64,000 nt of DNA. Source: Oscillospiraceae bacterium. GTDB lineage: Bacteria; Bacillota; Clostridia; Oscillospirales; Acutalibacteraceae. Numbering within the stretch: position 1 is the first letter of the stretch; each line of letters begins with the position of its first letter. Both the position numbers and the translations under genes were made by a program. Shown in pieces: positions 32,695 to 41,477 of the stretch. The notes beneath the pieces were generated by a model. The model was not told the origin of the DNA and made no database searches. It worked only from the letters and a program-made list of their open reading frames with translations. The stretch spans positions 42,057 to 106,056 of the forward strand of contig CADAER010000002.1 of assembly GCA_902787025.1 (NCBI GenBank). Reading direction: 5' to 3'.

Positions 32695-33252
32695 ATGGTA
32701 TCAGCAGGCGATTTCAGAAACGGCGTAACGTTCGAGATGGAAGGTTCTGTTTATCAGATTATCGAATTCCAGCATGTAAAACCCGGCAAGGGCGCCGCTT
32801 TTGTCAGAACCAAACTCAGAGATGTCATCAAGGGCGCTGTGGTTGAACGCACATTCAACCCCACGGATAAATTCCCCACCGCTTACATCGAGCGCAGAGA
32901 GATGGAGTATTCATACAGCGACGGCGGTCTTTACTACTTCATGGATCCCGAAACCTATGATATGACTCCCCTTAACGAGTCCGACCTTCCCGACAACTTC
33001 AAGTTCGTCAAAGAGAACACGGTCTGCCGTATTCTCTCCTACAAGGGCAAGGTTTTCGGTCTTGAGCCTCCCACCTCGGTAGAGCTTCAGGTTGTAAAAA
33101 CCGACCCCGGCTTCGCGGGCAACACAGCCACAAACGCCACCAAACCCGCTACACTCGAAACGGGCGCGGAGGTCAAGGTTCCCCTCTTCATCGACGAGGG
33201 CGAAATGATTGTCATTGACACAAGAACAGGCGAATATCTCAGCAGAGCGTAA
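32695..33252 (+). CDS. efp: Elongation factor P
   Basis: 185 residues. Starts [13 protein letters not shown]. Lys32 in [10 protein letters not shown] is the tip residue that is modified in many bacteria. Domains II and III are complete, ending [13 protein letters not shown]. It frees ribosomes stalled at consecutive prolines. The ATG at 32695 follows AAAGGAGAT; a longer frame back to 32665 has no ribosome site. The modification enzyme is not in the window. Confidence 0.97.
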   Translation: MVSAGDFRNGVTFEMEGSVYQIIEFQHVKPGKGAAFVRTKLRDVIKGAVVERTFNPTDKFPTAYIERREMEYSYSDGGLYYFMDPETYDMTPLNESDLPDNFKFVKENTVCRILSYKGKVFGLEPPTSVELQVVKTDPGFAGNTATNATKPATLETGAEVKVPLFIDEGEMIVIDTRTGEYLSRA

Positions 33253-33270
33253 TTTTCAAGGAGGCACATT

Positions 33271-33723
33271 ATGGATTTTGAAGAAAAAACCATCACCGAA
33301 AAAACCTCGTTCGTAAAAGGTCTCGCGGAAGGCCTCGGTCTGGGCGACTCCGCTCAGGACAAACTCATCAAAGCGCTTATCGACCTCGTTGACGATATGG
33401 CGGTTGAGATTGCCGACCTTCAGGAAGAACTCGACGGTCTCTATGATGAAATCGACGAACTCGAAGAGCAGGTTGACGCCGTTGACGAAGACCTTGCCGA
33501 TGTCGAGGATTTCATCTGGGACGACGAAGAATTCGACGAGTGGGATGATGATGATGAGGAAGGCGACGACGATTACGAAGACTGCTTCGACATCACCTGC
33601 CCCTCCTGCGGCGAGGAATTCAGCGTTGACGAAGAAACCCTTATCGACGGCAGCGTGAACTGCCCGAAATGCAACGAACTCCTCACCTTCGATTTCGACG
33701 AAGACGACGAATCAGAAGAATAA
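33271..33723 (+). CDS. CD1247-type protein: coiled coil, acidic segment and zinc ribbon
   Basis: 150 residues. Residues 1-25 resemble the CD1247 N-terminal domain (TSFVKGLAEGLGL). A heptad-rich acidic helix follows (about 30-80), then an Asp/Glu-only stretch, and a zinc ribbon CPSC...CPKC at about 112-135. Common directly after efp in Clostridia; the gap here is 18 bases with GGAGG. Very acidic overall. Its role is not known; the neighbourhood suggests translation. Confidence 0.85.
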   Translation: MDFEEKTITEKTSFVKGLAEGLGLGDSAQDKLIKALIDLVDDMAVEIADLQEELDGLYDEIDELEEQVDAVDEDLADVEDFIWDDEEFDEWDDDDEEGDDDYEDCFDITCPSCGEEFSVDEETLIDGSVNCPKCNELLTFDFDEDDESEE

Positions 33724-33739
33724 TAAAACAAAAACAGTA

Positions 33740-33770
33740 AAGCCCCGTCGGTGACGGGGCTTCTTTTTTG
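33740..33770. terminator. Terminator between the CD1247-type gene and alaX
   Basis: AGCCCCGTC-ggt-GACGGGGCT stem with TTCTTTTTT tail, between convergent genes. Confidence 0.9.
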
Positions 33771-33775
33771 TTCTT

Positions 33776-34945
33776 TTATTCTGTTTCTTCCGTCTCAGCG
33801 GTGAGCTTTTCCCACGCCGCAACGGCTTTTTCGATTGTGCAGGGAAGGCTGCCCTGAACCATTTCGGCTCTGCCGCCGCCTCTGCCGTCAAGGGCGCTGT
33901 TGAGCGCCTCGCCTGTCGGGCGCACATCCTTTTCGTGGCTGGCTATGCAGTATTTCACTTCTTCGTCAAAAACGCCGAAAACCGCGCCTACCTGCGCCTT
34001 TTCGCATATCATATCGCAGAGCTTCTGCGCTTCCTTCGCGTCTCCGCCCGTGATAACCTCAAGATAATACGGCGTGCCGGGCTCGATTTTCTCACATTTT
34101 ATCGCGTTGAGTTTAAGCCTTAAATCGGTAATAACCGCCTTCTGCATGTCGAGCTTTTCGAGCAGATGCTCAACTCCCGCGGGAACCTCGGAGGGCTTTG
34201 CCGCGAGCAGGGCTCCCGCCGCGCGGATGCTTTTGTTGACAGCGTCATAATCCTCAAGGGCTCTCGCGCCCGCGTGAAGGGTAATGCGCACTCCGCCTTT
34301 GTAGTTCTGCATCGAAACGGCTTTAATCATGCCGATTTCGCCCGTGTAGTGAACATGAGTGCCGCAGCACGCGCAAAGGTCCGCGTCCTCAATTCTCACA
34401 AGGCGCACCTGACCGTCAATTTCCTTCTTGCTGCGGTAGTCGTAGTTTTCAAGCTCCTCGTCGTTCGGGTAAATCGTCTCAATTTCAAGGTTGTTCCATA
34501 CAGCCTCGTTCGCGAGACGCTCCGCCTGAGCGAGAATTTCGGGGGTGACAACGCCGTTGAAATCAACCGTGACCGCGCTCTCTCCCATATGGAAACCCAC
34601 ATTGTCAAAGCCCGTGAGCTGATGGATGTAGCCCGAAAGAATATGCTCGCCCGAATGAAGCTGCATATTCAGGAATCTGCGGTCGAAATCGATTGAACAG
34701 CCTACATTTTCTCCGGGTTCAAACTCCTCGGAGCAGTAGTGATAAATAATGCCGTCAACTTCCTGCACGTCGATTACGGCGGCTGAGTTGATGAAGCCCG
34801 TGTCGGCGGGCTGGCCGCCGCCTTCGGGGTAGAATGCGGTCTTGTCAAGCACGACGGCGTATCCCTTTTCGGTCGCCTCGCACGAAACAACATCCGCGCT
34901 GAACTCCGACATATAGGCGTCAAAATAATAGAGTTTCTGAGTCAT
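33776..34945 (-). CDS. Alanyl-tRNA editing protein, long form (AlaX-L)
   Basis: 389 residues. The editing domain has the zinc ligands HSGEH and CCGTH and the TAFYPEGGGQPADTG segment of AlaRS. A coiled-coil stretch and a DHHA1 domain (about 300-385, GRGGGRAEMVQGS) follow. There is no aminoacylation domain, so it clears Ser or Gly wrongly attached to tRNA-Ala in trans. Its substrate tRNA type is also in the window (6205-6280). Promoter at 34974-35002; convergent with the CD1247-type gene. Confidence 0.94.
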   Translation of the reverse strand: MTQKLYYFDAYMSEFSADVVSCEATEKGYAVVLDKTAFYPEGGGQPADTGFINSAAVIDVQEVDGIIYHYCSEEFEPGENVGCSIDFDRRFLNMQLHSGEHILSGYIHQLTGFDNVGFHMGESAVTVDFNGVVTPEILAQAERLANEAVWNNLEIETIYPNDEELENYDYRSKKEIDGQVRLVRIEDADLCACCGTHVHYTGEIGMIKAVSMQNYKGGVRITLHAGARALEDYDAVNKSIRAAGALLAAKPSEVPAGVEHLLEKLDMQKAVITDLRLKLNAIKCEKIEPGTPYYLEVITGGDAKEAQKLCDMICEKAQVGAVFGVFDEEVKYCIASHEKDVRPTGEALNSALDGRGGGRAEMVQGSLPCTIEKAVAAWEKLTAETEETE

Positions 34946-34973
34946 TCGTTCACCTGATATTATTTTAAAAATA

Positions 34974-35002
34974 ATTATAAAGCAAATTTATCGCGGAAAC
35001 AA
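34974..35002 (-). promoter_or_regulatory. Promoter of the AlaX gene
   Basis: Minus strand TTGTTT (35002-34997), 17-base spacer, TATAAT (34979-34974). Confidence 0.6.
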
Positions 35003-35065
35003 AGTTTAGCACATATTTATAAAATATGCAATACTCTCATTTTTTACATTTGAGATGTTCATTTT

Positions 35066-37030
35066 TCAAGGCAGCATACTCATATATTCCTCTTCGGATA
35101 TTATCGGAATCCCGAGTTCCTTCGCCTTCTTGTTTTTTCCGCTCGTCGAGTTCACGTCGTTGTTGATGAGGTAATCCGTCTTCGCCGAAACGGAGGAAGC
35201 GACCTTGCCGCCGAGCGACTCAATCTCCGCCTTGACCGCGTCCCTGTTCGGGTAGTGATAAACCGCGCCCGTGATTACAAAGGTCTTGCCCGCGAACGGA
35301 GCGTCACCCGCGATCACCGCGTCATCCGAAACATTGAGGCAGCCGAGCAGGTCGTCGAACTCCGCCCTGTTTTCGTTCATCCACGAAATGATATTGTCGG
35401 AAACTATGTCGCCTATGCCGTCGATTTCCGCGAACGAGCCGCCGTTTTCAACCGTCTCAATGAATTTTTCAAGCGCGTTCTCTCCGAAATAACCCGAAAT
35501 GAGCTTGCCCGTGTTTTTGCCGACATTCGGAATTCCGAGCGAGCCGATGAACGCCGAAAAAGTGACGTTTCTCGAAACATTCACAGCGTCGATAATGTTG
35601 GCGTAAGCCTTTTCGCCGAAGCCTTCCAGCGAGGTTATCTCATCTCTGAAACGCTCAAGACGGTAAATGTCCGCGAGGGTTTTCACGAAGCCCGCGTCAA
35701 CGAATTTTTCAAGCGTCGCCTCGCTGAGTCCGATTATATTCATCGAATCCCTCTCGCAGAAATGGGCGAATTTACCCACATTTTTCGCGGGGCAGGCGGG
35801 ATTGGAACAGTAGAGCGTCTTTATACCGTCGTTGTCTTTTATAACCGTTTCCCCTCCGCAAAGAGGACACTCGCTGGGAATGACCGTCTCGCCCGTTGAC
35901 TCAACGGTTTTCGCTATCTGCGGAATTATCATGTTCGCTTTATAGACCTCGACTTTCGAACCGATGCCGAGCCTGAGCGACTGCGCCACGCTCACATTGT
36001 GAACGGACGCCCTCGACACCTCCGTTCCCTCCAGCTCAACCGTGTCGAAAATCGCGACGGGATTGAGAAGACCCGTCCTCGACGGCGACCACTCAATTTC
36101 GCGGATTGTCGTTATTTCCGTCGCGTCCTCCCATTTGAACGCCATGCCGTTTCGCGGGAATTTGCCCGTCGAGCCGAGCTGTTTTCCGTATTTTATATCG
36201 TCAAGCACGAAGACGAGACCGTCTGAGGGGAAGTCGTTTGACGGCAGCTTCGCCTTGTATTCCTCTATTTTTTCAGCCGCGTTCTCCCGTGTCACAACGC
36301 AGTGCTCAACGACCTCAAAGCCCGATTTCTCAAGGTAACTGAGGTTCTTCGCGAGGCTGTTTTCCGCGTTCACCTCTTCGTTGTCGGTGAAAACAAGGTC
36401 AAACGCGAAAACGTGAATCTCGCGCTCCCTTGACTCCCTGCTGTCGAGCATCCGCACGGTTGACGACGCGAGATTTCTCGGGTTCTTGTATTTCGCCTCC
36501 GTCTCGGGAACAAGCGAGTTTATTCTCTCAAACTCGCTGAATTTCATAAGCGCCTCTCCGCGCACAATCAGCTTGCCTTTATACTGCACCGCGTGGGGCA
36601 GACCTTTGAAATAAACGGCGTTGTGCGTAACGTCCTCGCCCGTCTCGCCGTCTCCGCGCGAGCAGACAGAAACAAGCCGTCCGTCCTGATAGGTAGCGAC
36701 AACCGTAAGGCCGTCGCACTTCCAGCTTAAAACGGCGCTCTTGTCGCCGAGCCAGCTTTCGATTTCGGCTGCCGATTTCGTTTTGTTGAGCGAAAGAGCC
36801 GGATATTCGTGCTTTATCTTTCTGAGCTTCGATACCGTCTGCTCGGTAAAAACCCTCTGCGTCGGGCTGTCCTCATAAACCGTTCCCGTCTCCTTTTCGA
36901 GGGCGAGCAGCTCATCGTAAAGCGCGTCATATTCAAAGTTTGAGATTATCTCCTCATTTCGCGAATAGTAGGAGTCCGCCGCCTTGTTGAGCGTGCGGAT
37001 AAGTTCTCTCATTCTTTCGTCTTTTGTCAT
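35066..37030 (-). CDS. ligA: NAD-dependent DNA ligase
   Basis: About 654 residues, full LigA layout. The adenylation domain has the active Lys in SWKCDGLTVVA and DSPTQRV upstream. An OB fold is followed by a four-Cys zinc finger (CPLCGG...CSNPACPAKN), helix-hairpin-helix repeats and a C-terminal BRCT domain (FAGKTFVITGAV). It seals nicks in replication and repair. The third possible start (ATG at 37030) is chosen because AAGGTGATG lies right before it; GTG 37039 and ATG 37036 overlap that site. Essential in most bacteria. Confidence 0.95.
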   Translation of the reverse strand: MTKDERMRELIRTLNKAADSYYSRNEEIISNFEYDALYDELLALEKETGTVYEDSPTQRVFTEQTVSKLRKIKHEYPALSLNKTKSAAEIESWLGDKSAVLSWKCDGLTVVATYQDGRLVSVCSRGDGETGEDVTHNAVYFKGLPHAVQYKGKLIVRGEALMKFSEFERINSLVPETEAKYKNPRNLASSTVRMLDSRESREREIHVFAFDLVFTDNEEVNAENSLAKNLSYLEKSGFEVVEHCVVTRENAAEKIEEYKAKLPSNDFPSDGLVFVLDDIKYGKQLGSTGKFPRNGMAFKWEDATEITTIREIEWSPSRTGLLNPVAIFDTVELEGTEVSRASVHNVSVAQSLRLGIGSKVEVYKANMIIPQIAKTVESTGETVIPSECPLCGGETVIKDNDGIKTLYCSNPACPAKNVGKFAHFCERDSMNIIGLSEATLEKFVDAGFVKTLADIYRLERFRDEITSLEGFGEKAYANIIDAVNVSRNVTFSAFIGSLGIPNVGKNTGKLISGYFGENALEKFIETVENGGSFAEIDGIGDIVSDNIISWMNENRAEFDDLLGCLNVSDDAVIAGDAPFAGKTFVITGAVYHYPNRDAVKAEIESLGGKVASSVSAKTDYLINNDVNSTSGKNKKAKELGIPIISEEEYMSMLP

Positions 37031-37116
37031 TTTCATCACCTTATAGATTTTACTCCAAATAAACCCCTTTTGTCAATTTTATCCACCCGCCAAACCCACT
37101 CCTCCGCTGTACGCAG

Positions 37117-37253
37117 GGAACGCGGTTCCGCGTTCCATATACAAAAGCTGACCGCAGGTCCCTTAACATTTTGCCCCGCAAAATATATCGCGCCGTTTAC
37201 GGCATATCGCGTTCACTGAACATATAGAACGCCGCAGGCGTATCTCGCGCGGG
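37117..37253. repeat. 137-bp repeat family B, left copy
   Basis: Begins with the palindrome GGAACGCGGTTCCGCGTTCC and contains several small hairpins (ATTTTGCCCCGCAAAAT, GACCGCAGGTC). It matches 38442-38578 along its whole length with about ten differences by eye and no gaps, in the same direction. The two copies bracket the hemolysin III gene. A truncated relative is at about 6460-6510. The stretch 37031-37116 and 37254-37341 holds no gene. Confidence 0.85.
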
Positions 37254-37341
37254 CAAAGCCCGCCCACAGCCCCGCCAACCCCCGATTCCACTCCCGGTAG
37301 AGCCGTTTCCCGAACAGTAGAGTCAAAACCGCAAGAGTAGG

Positions 37342-37370
37342 TTTACTTTTTCCGCGCCCGCAGGTAGAAT
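37342..37370 (+). promoter_or_regulatory. Promoter of the hemolysin III gene
   Basis: TTTACT (37342-37347), 17-base spacer, TAGAAT (37365-37370). Confidence 0.6.
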
Positions 37371-37411
37371 ATTTCACGAAAAAACAAACTTTGTCAGGGA
37401 GGTGGCTGTTC

Positions 37412-38086
37412 TTGAGAACCCCGCTTAACGAAAGAAAACTGCCCGACTACACAAGGGGCGAGGAAATATTCAATATGGTGTCGCACACGGTCGGCGGCGG
37501 CTTCGGTCTTGTCGCCCTCATTCTGTGCGTGGTTTTCTCCGCGTTACGACGCGACAGAGCCGCTCTCGCGGGCGGTCTCGTTTACGGTATCTCAATGATT
37601 TTTTTATACTCGGTCTCGAGCGTTTATCACGGTCTCACCGCGATAAAGGCGAAAAAGGTTATGCAGGTGCTCGACCACTGCACGATTTACGCGCTGATTT
37701 ACGGCACCTACGCTCCCGTTCTCCTGACGGGGCTTCTCGACAGATATCCCAAGGTCGCGCTGATTATTCTCTGCGTCATCACCGCCGGAACCGCTGTCGG
37801 CGTAACCTTCACCGCCATCGATTTTCACCGCTACCGCGTAATCTCCCACACCTGTTACTTCGTTGTCGGATGGTGCGCGCTTTTCGCCGTGAAATATATC
37901 ATTCTCGCGTTCGGCCTCCCCTTCTTTCTCTGGATTCTCGCGGGCGGCGTCTTCTACACATCGGGTATGATTTTTTACGGTCTCGGCAGAAACAGACGGT
38001 GGTTTCACTGCGTTTTTCACATATTCATCCTGCTCGGCAGCGTTTTCCAGTTCGTCGGCATTTTCACAGGATGTATGATGAAATGA
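37412..38086 (+). CDS. Hemolysin III / PAQR family membrane protein
   Basis: About 224 residues, seven TM helices. Family motifs: YSVSSVYHG, LDHCTIYALIYGTYAP and, near the end, RWFHCVFHIFILLGS; these hold the His/Asp/Ser metal-site residues of the PAQR (CREST) fold. Likely a membrane hydrolase or stress protein; the name hemolysin is historical. TTG start at 37412 with GGGAGG 9 bases upstream; the longer frame from 37391 starts inside the ribosome site. It is flanked by two direct copies of a 137-bp repeat. Confidence 0.9.
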   Translation: MRTPLNERKLPDYTRGEEIFNMVSHTVGGGFGLVALILCVVFSALRRDRAALAGGLVYGISMIFLYSVSSVYHGLTAIKAKKVMQVLDHCTIYALIYGTYAPVLLTGLLDRYPKVALIILCVITAGTAVGVTFTAIDFHRYRVISHTCYFVVGWCALFAVKYIILAFGLPFFLWILAGGVFYTSGMIFYGLGRNRRWFHCVFHIFILLGSVFQFVGIFTGCMMK

Positions 38087-38150
38087 AGATGTCAGATGTC
38101 AGCTACCGGATGTTGGATTGTTGAATTACCGCAATCTCCCCTCACACATA

Positions 38151-38373
38151 ACCTCCTCCTAAGACGGAGGGAGTTTGCTTGCCTCGCCCTTTGGGGCGCG
38201 GGTGTTCAGTGAACACCTCTGCCGTAAGGCAGAAGCGCCGACCGAGCCGGCAGGCGAGACGGTGGCGCCGAAGGCGACGGAGATGGCCAAGCCTTCCCCT
38301 TGAGAGCGCAGGTCTCATCCTTCTTATAGCCTCCCTCATTGAGGGAGGTGGCGCCGAAGGCGACGGAGGGAGT
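38151..38373. repeat. Cluster of intergenic repeats (families A and C)
   Basis: No gene is seen from 38087 to 38680. Within it lie a truncated family A piece (38151-38174), a family C segment with the palindrome GTGTTCAGTGAACAC (about 38202-38216) followed by CTCTGCCGTAAGGCAGA, and a full family A copy at 38327-38373. Family C recurs at the right end of the window (about 63889-63903). Confidence 0.75.
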
Positions 38374-38441
38374 CCGCAAATTTCATAATCAACAACAATT
38401 AAACCAAGAACTCAAAACAACAAACCAACGTAACTCCGTAA

Positions 38442-38578
38442 GGAACGCGGAACCGCGTTCCGCATACAAAAGCCGACCGCAGGTCCCTTAACATTTTGCA
38501 CCGCAAAATATATCGCGCCGTTTACGGCATATCGTGTTCGCTGAACATATCGAACGCCGCAGGCGTATATCGCGCGGG
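38442..38578. repeat. 137-bp repeat family B, right copy
   Basis: Same length and direction as 37117-37253, offset 1325 bases, about 93 percent identical by eye. Begins GGAACGCGGAACCGCGTTCC. The many inner palindromes suggest folded single-strand or RNA forms. Confidence 0.85.
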
Positions 38579-38680
38579 ATGACATCATCCCGCCCTTTTT
38601 ATATTTATCGTTTTAATAAAAGTCTTTATTTTTTTCAAAACATAATGTATAATCAACAGAAAAGCGTCGGAGGTAAACTT

Positions 38681-39070
38681 ATGACACTTGAAGAAGCAAG
38701 AGAATTTTTCGCGGCGGACCGTTTCGCCACATACAAAACGGGCATAACCATCGATGAGGTGGGCGAAAACTACGCTAAATGCTCGTTTACGGCAGGTGAA
38801 AACGATGTCGCTGCTCACGGCGCGGTTATGGGCGGAGCGATATTCACCCTGGCGGATTTCACCTTCGCCGTCTCAACAAACACGCGTGAAAGCCTGACCG
38901 TAACCACCTCCGCGGATATCAATTTCATAAGCGCGCCCAAGGACAGAAAGCTGACGGGCGAGAGCCGCTGCCTCAAAAACGGCAGAAAAGCCTGCTTTTT
39001 TGAAATCACGATTACCGACGGCGCGGACAATCTCGTGGCAACCGCGCTCTTCAACGGAATACATTTATAA
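38681..39070 (+). CDS. PaaI-family hotdog thioesterase
   Basis: 129 residues. The hotdog core HGAVMGGAIFTLADFTFA holds the typical HGG-like loop and the catalytic Asp; the strand SADINFISAP follows. It would release free acid from an acyl- or aryl-acetyl-CoA. ATG at 38681 after CGGAGG; a much longer frame to 38534 reads through repeat DNA and is not real. It precedes iorA by 15 bases, so it is the first gene of the ior operon. A TATAAT at 38648-38653 with a weak TTTATT is the likely promoter. Confidence 0.88.
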   Translation: MTLEEAREFFAADRFATYKTGITIDEVGENYAKCSFTAGENDVAAHGAVMGGAIFTLADFTFAVSTNTRESLTVTTSADINFISAPKDRKLTGESRCLKNGRKACFFEITITDGADNLVATALFNGIHL

Positions 39071-39085
39071 TCAAGAGGTAAACGG

Positions 39086-40879
39086 ATGAAAGAATATGTA
39101 ATGGGCAACGGCGCCATAGCCCTGGGCGCTCTCGCGGCGGGAGTCAATCTTGTCGCGGGCTATCCCGGCACGCCGTCCTCCGAAATAATAGAAACCGTCT
39201 CGAAATATCCGCACGACGGAGTGCATCTCGAGTGGTCGGTAAACGAGAAAGCCGCCCTCGAGGTAGCCGTCGCCGCCGCATACAGCGGAGCGAGAGCCCT
39301 TGTCACCATGAAGCAGATGGGTCTCAACGTCGCCTCAGATCCGCTTATGAGCGTCGCTTATGTCGGCGTCAAAGGCGGTCTTGTAATCGTCAGCGCGGAC
39401 GACCCCGGTCCCATCTCGTCCCAGACGGAGCAGGATACCCGCCGTTACGCGGATTTCTGCCGTATTCCCGTCTTCGACCCGTCCTCTCCAGAAGAGGCAT
39501 ACAAAATGATAGGCGACGCCTTCGAATACTCCGAAAAATACTCTACTCCCGTGCTTTTCAGACCGACCACGAGAGTCTGCCACGCCTACGCCTCAATTGA
39601 TATCCCCGAAAAAACCGCTCCGAAAGAATACGAGGGTTTTATAAAAGATTCGGGCAGGTGGGTTATTTTCCCCCGCCTTTCATACGCGAATCACGGCAAA
39701 ATCGAGGAGCGCAATGTTGAAATCGGTAAGGATTTTTCATCATATTCATTCAATACCGTCGAGGGAAGCGGCGCCAAAGCGGTCGTCGCCTCGGGCGTAA
39801 GCTACGCCTATGTCAGAGAATGTCTCAAAGACCGCGATGATGTCAGACTCATCCGTGTAGCGACGGCTTTTCCGTTCCCCGAAGACTTTATTCTCAACGC
39901 CCTTGACGGCGTGAAGGAAGCCCTCTGCGTCGAGGAACTCAGCCCCTATATCGAGGAGCAGATTCTCAAAACCGCGGGCAGGCATCGCCTTGACATAACG
40001 GTTCACGGCAAGCTTGACGGCAGCGTGCCGCACAACGGCGAAAACAGCGTCGAGCTTTCGGAAAAAATACTCGGAAACTATCTCGGAAACACAGCGAAGG
40101 AGCGTATCGACCTTTCGGGCGCTCCCGCTCTTCCCGCGCGTCCTCCCGTCCTCTGCGCGGGCTGTCCGCACAGAGCTTCGTTCTATGCCGTCAAGCAGGC
40201 GATGAAGGGCAGAAAAGCCTTTTTCTGCGGGGATATCGGCTGCTATACCCTCGGCAACGCGATGCCTCTCGATATGGTCGACACCTGCCTGTGCATGGGC
40301 GCCGGCATAACAATGGCGCAGGGCTTCAGTCACACGGATAAAGACGCCGTCTGCTTCGCTTTCACGGGCGATTCCACATTTTTCGCTTCGGGTATGACGG
40401 GCGTTGTCAACGCGGTTTACAACGAGGCGGATATCATCCTTTGCGTGCTCGACAATTCCACAACAGCGATGACGGGCCACCAGCCCCACCCCGGCACCGG
40501 GCGCAATATGGCGGGCAATATCGTCGAAAAGGTTGATATCGCTAAGGTTCTCGAGGGCGCGGGAGTCAGAAAAATTATCACCGTAAACCCGCTCAATCTC
40601 GAAGAAAGCATAAACGCGGTCAGAGAGTGCGCCGACGAAAAGGGAGTCAAAGCGATAATATTCAAGTCCCCCTGCATAGCGATAACAAAGCCCTCGGGCA
40701 GATGCTCGGTTGACCCTGAAAAATGCGTCAACTGCAAAAAATGCATCCGTGAAATCGGCTGCCCCGCCCTGATTACTCTCGACGGAAATGTCACAATTGA
40801 CGGCAATCTCTGCACGGGCTGCGGACTCTGTTCGCAGATATGCCCGATGAACGCAATCGGAGGTGAAGAGCGTGAATAA
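39086..40879 (+). CDS. iorA: Indolepyruvate ferredoxin oxidoreductase, alpha subunit
   Basis: 597 residues. The pyrimidine-binding domain is at the start (GNGAIALGALAAGVNLVAGYPG), the TPP-binding domain contains CAGCPHRASF and FCGDIGCYTLG, and the C-terminal ferredoxin domain has two 4Fe-4S motifs (CVNCKKC...C and CTGCGLC..CP). It oxidises aryl-pyruvates from Trp, Phe or Tyr to aryl-acetyl-CoA with reduction of ferredoxin. The beta subunit gene overlaps by 8 bases. Complete and of normal length. Confidence 0.96.
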   Translation: MKEYVMGNGAIALGALAAGVNLVAGYPGTPSSEIIETVSKYPHDGVHLEWSVNEKAALEVAVAAAYSGARALVTMKQMGLNVASDPLMSVAYVGVKGGLVIVSADDPGPISSQTEQDTRRYADFCRIPVFDPSSPEEAYKMIGDAFEYSEKYSTPVLFRPTTRVCHAYASIDIPEKTAPKEYEGFIKDSGRWVIFPRLSYANHGKIEERNVEIGKDFSSYSFNTVEGSGAKAVVASGVSYAYVRECLKDRDDVRLIRVATAFPFPEDFILNALDGVKEALCVEELSPYIEEQILKTAGRHRLDITVHGKLDGSVPHNGENSVELSEKILGNYLGNTAKERIDLSGAPALPARPPVLCAGCPHRASFYAVKQAMKGRKAFFCGDIGCYTLGNAMPLDMVDTCLCMGAGITMAQGFSHTDKDAVCFAFTGDSTFFASGMTGVVNAVYNEADIILCVLDNSTTAMTGHQPHPGTGRNMAGNIVEKVDIAKVLEGAGVRKIITVNPLNLEESINAVRECADEKGVKAIIFKSPCIAITKPSGRCSVDPEKCVNCKKCIREIGCPALITLDGNVTIDGNLCTGCGLCSQICPMNAIGGEERE

Positions 40880-41462
40880 AGATATCCTCATCTGCGGCGT
40901 AGGCGGTCAGGGCACCGTGCTCGCATCGAAGATTATCGCCGCGTCGGCAATGCGCGAGGGCAGCGCCGTTCACTCCGCCGAAACAATCGGTATGGCTCAG
41001 CGCGGCGGTCCCGTCACAAGCCATGTCCGCGTAGGCGAAAACGCATTCTCGCCTCTCATCCCCTTCGGAAACGCGGATATCATCCTCGCCTTCGAGCCGG
41101 GCGAAGCCGTGAGAAACCTCAAATATCTGAAAAAAGACGGCGTTGCCGTCGTCAACACAGCCCCCGTAAAGCCCGTTACCGAATCGCTCAATCCCTCGGG
41201 CTATGACGGCAAGGCGGAGGTTGAATACCTCAAAAGCAGATGCTCCTGCATCTTCGTGAATTCCGACGAGGTCTGCAAGCCCTTCGGCTCGTCGAAATTC
41301 TTCAATATCATCATACTTGGCACGGCAGCGGGCTCGGGCAGACTCGGCATAAGCAAGGAAACGATACTTTCGCAGATTGAAAAACTCGTGCCGCCGAAAT
41401 TCATTGAGATAAACAAAAAAGCCTTCCTCGCGGGTTATGAAACCGGCGAAAAGGCCCTGTAA
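40872..41462 (+). CDS. iorB: Indolepyruvate ferredoxin oxidoreductase, beta subunit
   Basis: About 196 residues of the gamma-domain type: ICGVGGQGTVLASKI, GMAQRGGPVTSHVRVG and a C-terminal helix ending in AFLAGYETGEKAL. It forms the enzyme with IorA. GTG start at 40872 with GGAGGTG 6 bases upstream; an in-frame GTG at 40863 is within that site. paaK starts 15 bases downstream. Confidence 0.95.
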   Translation: MNKDILICGVGGQGTVLASKIIAASAMREGSAVHSAETIGMAQRGGPVTSHVRVGENAFSPLIPFGNADIILAFEPGEAVRNLKYLKKDGVAVVNTAPVKPVTESLNPSGYDGKAEVEYLKSRCSCIFVNSDEVCKPFGSSKFFNIIILGTAAGSGRLGISKETILSQIEKLVPPKFIEINKKAFLAGYETGEKAL

Positions 41463-41477
41463 TAAAAGGAGAACGAT

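Noticed and set aside
37117-38578. Repeat pair around hemolysin III as an insertion sequence
   Set aside because: There is no transposase gene and the repeats are direct, not inverted. The region is kept as a repeat-flanked cassette only.
39746-40891. 381-codon minus-strand frame
   Set aside because: Antisense to iorA, which has all family motifs. No independent support.
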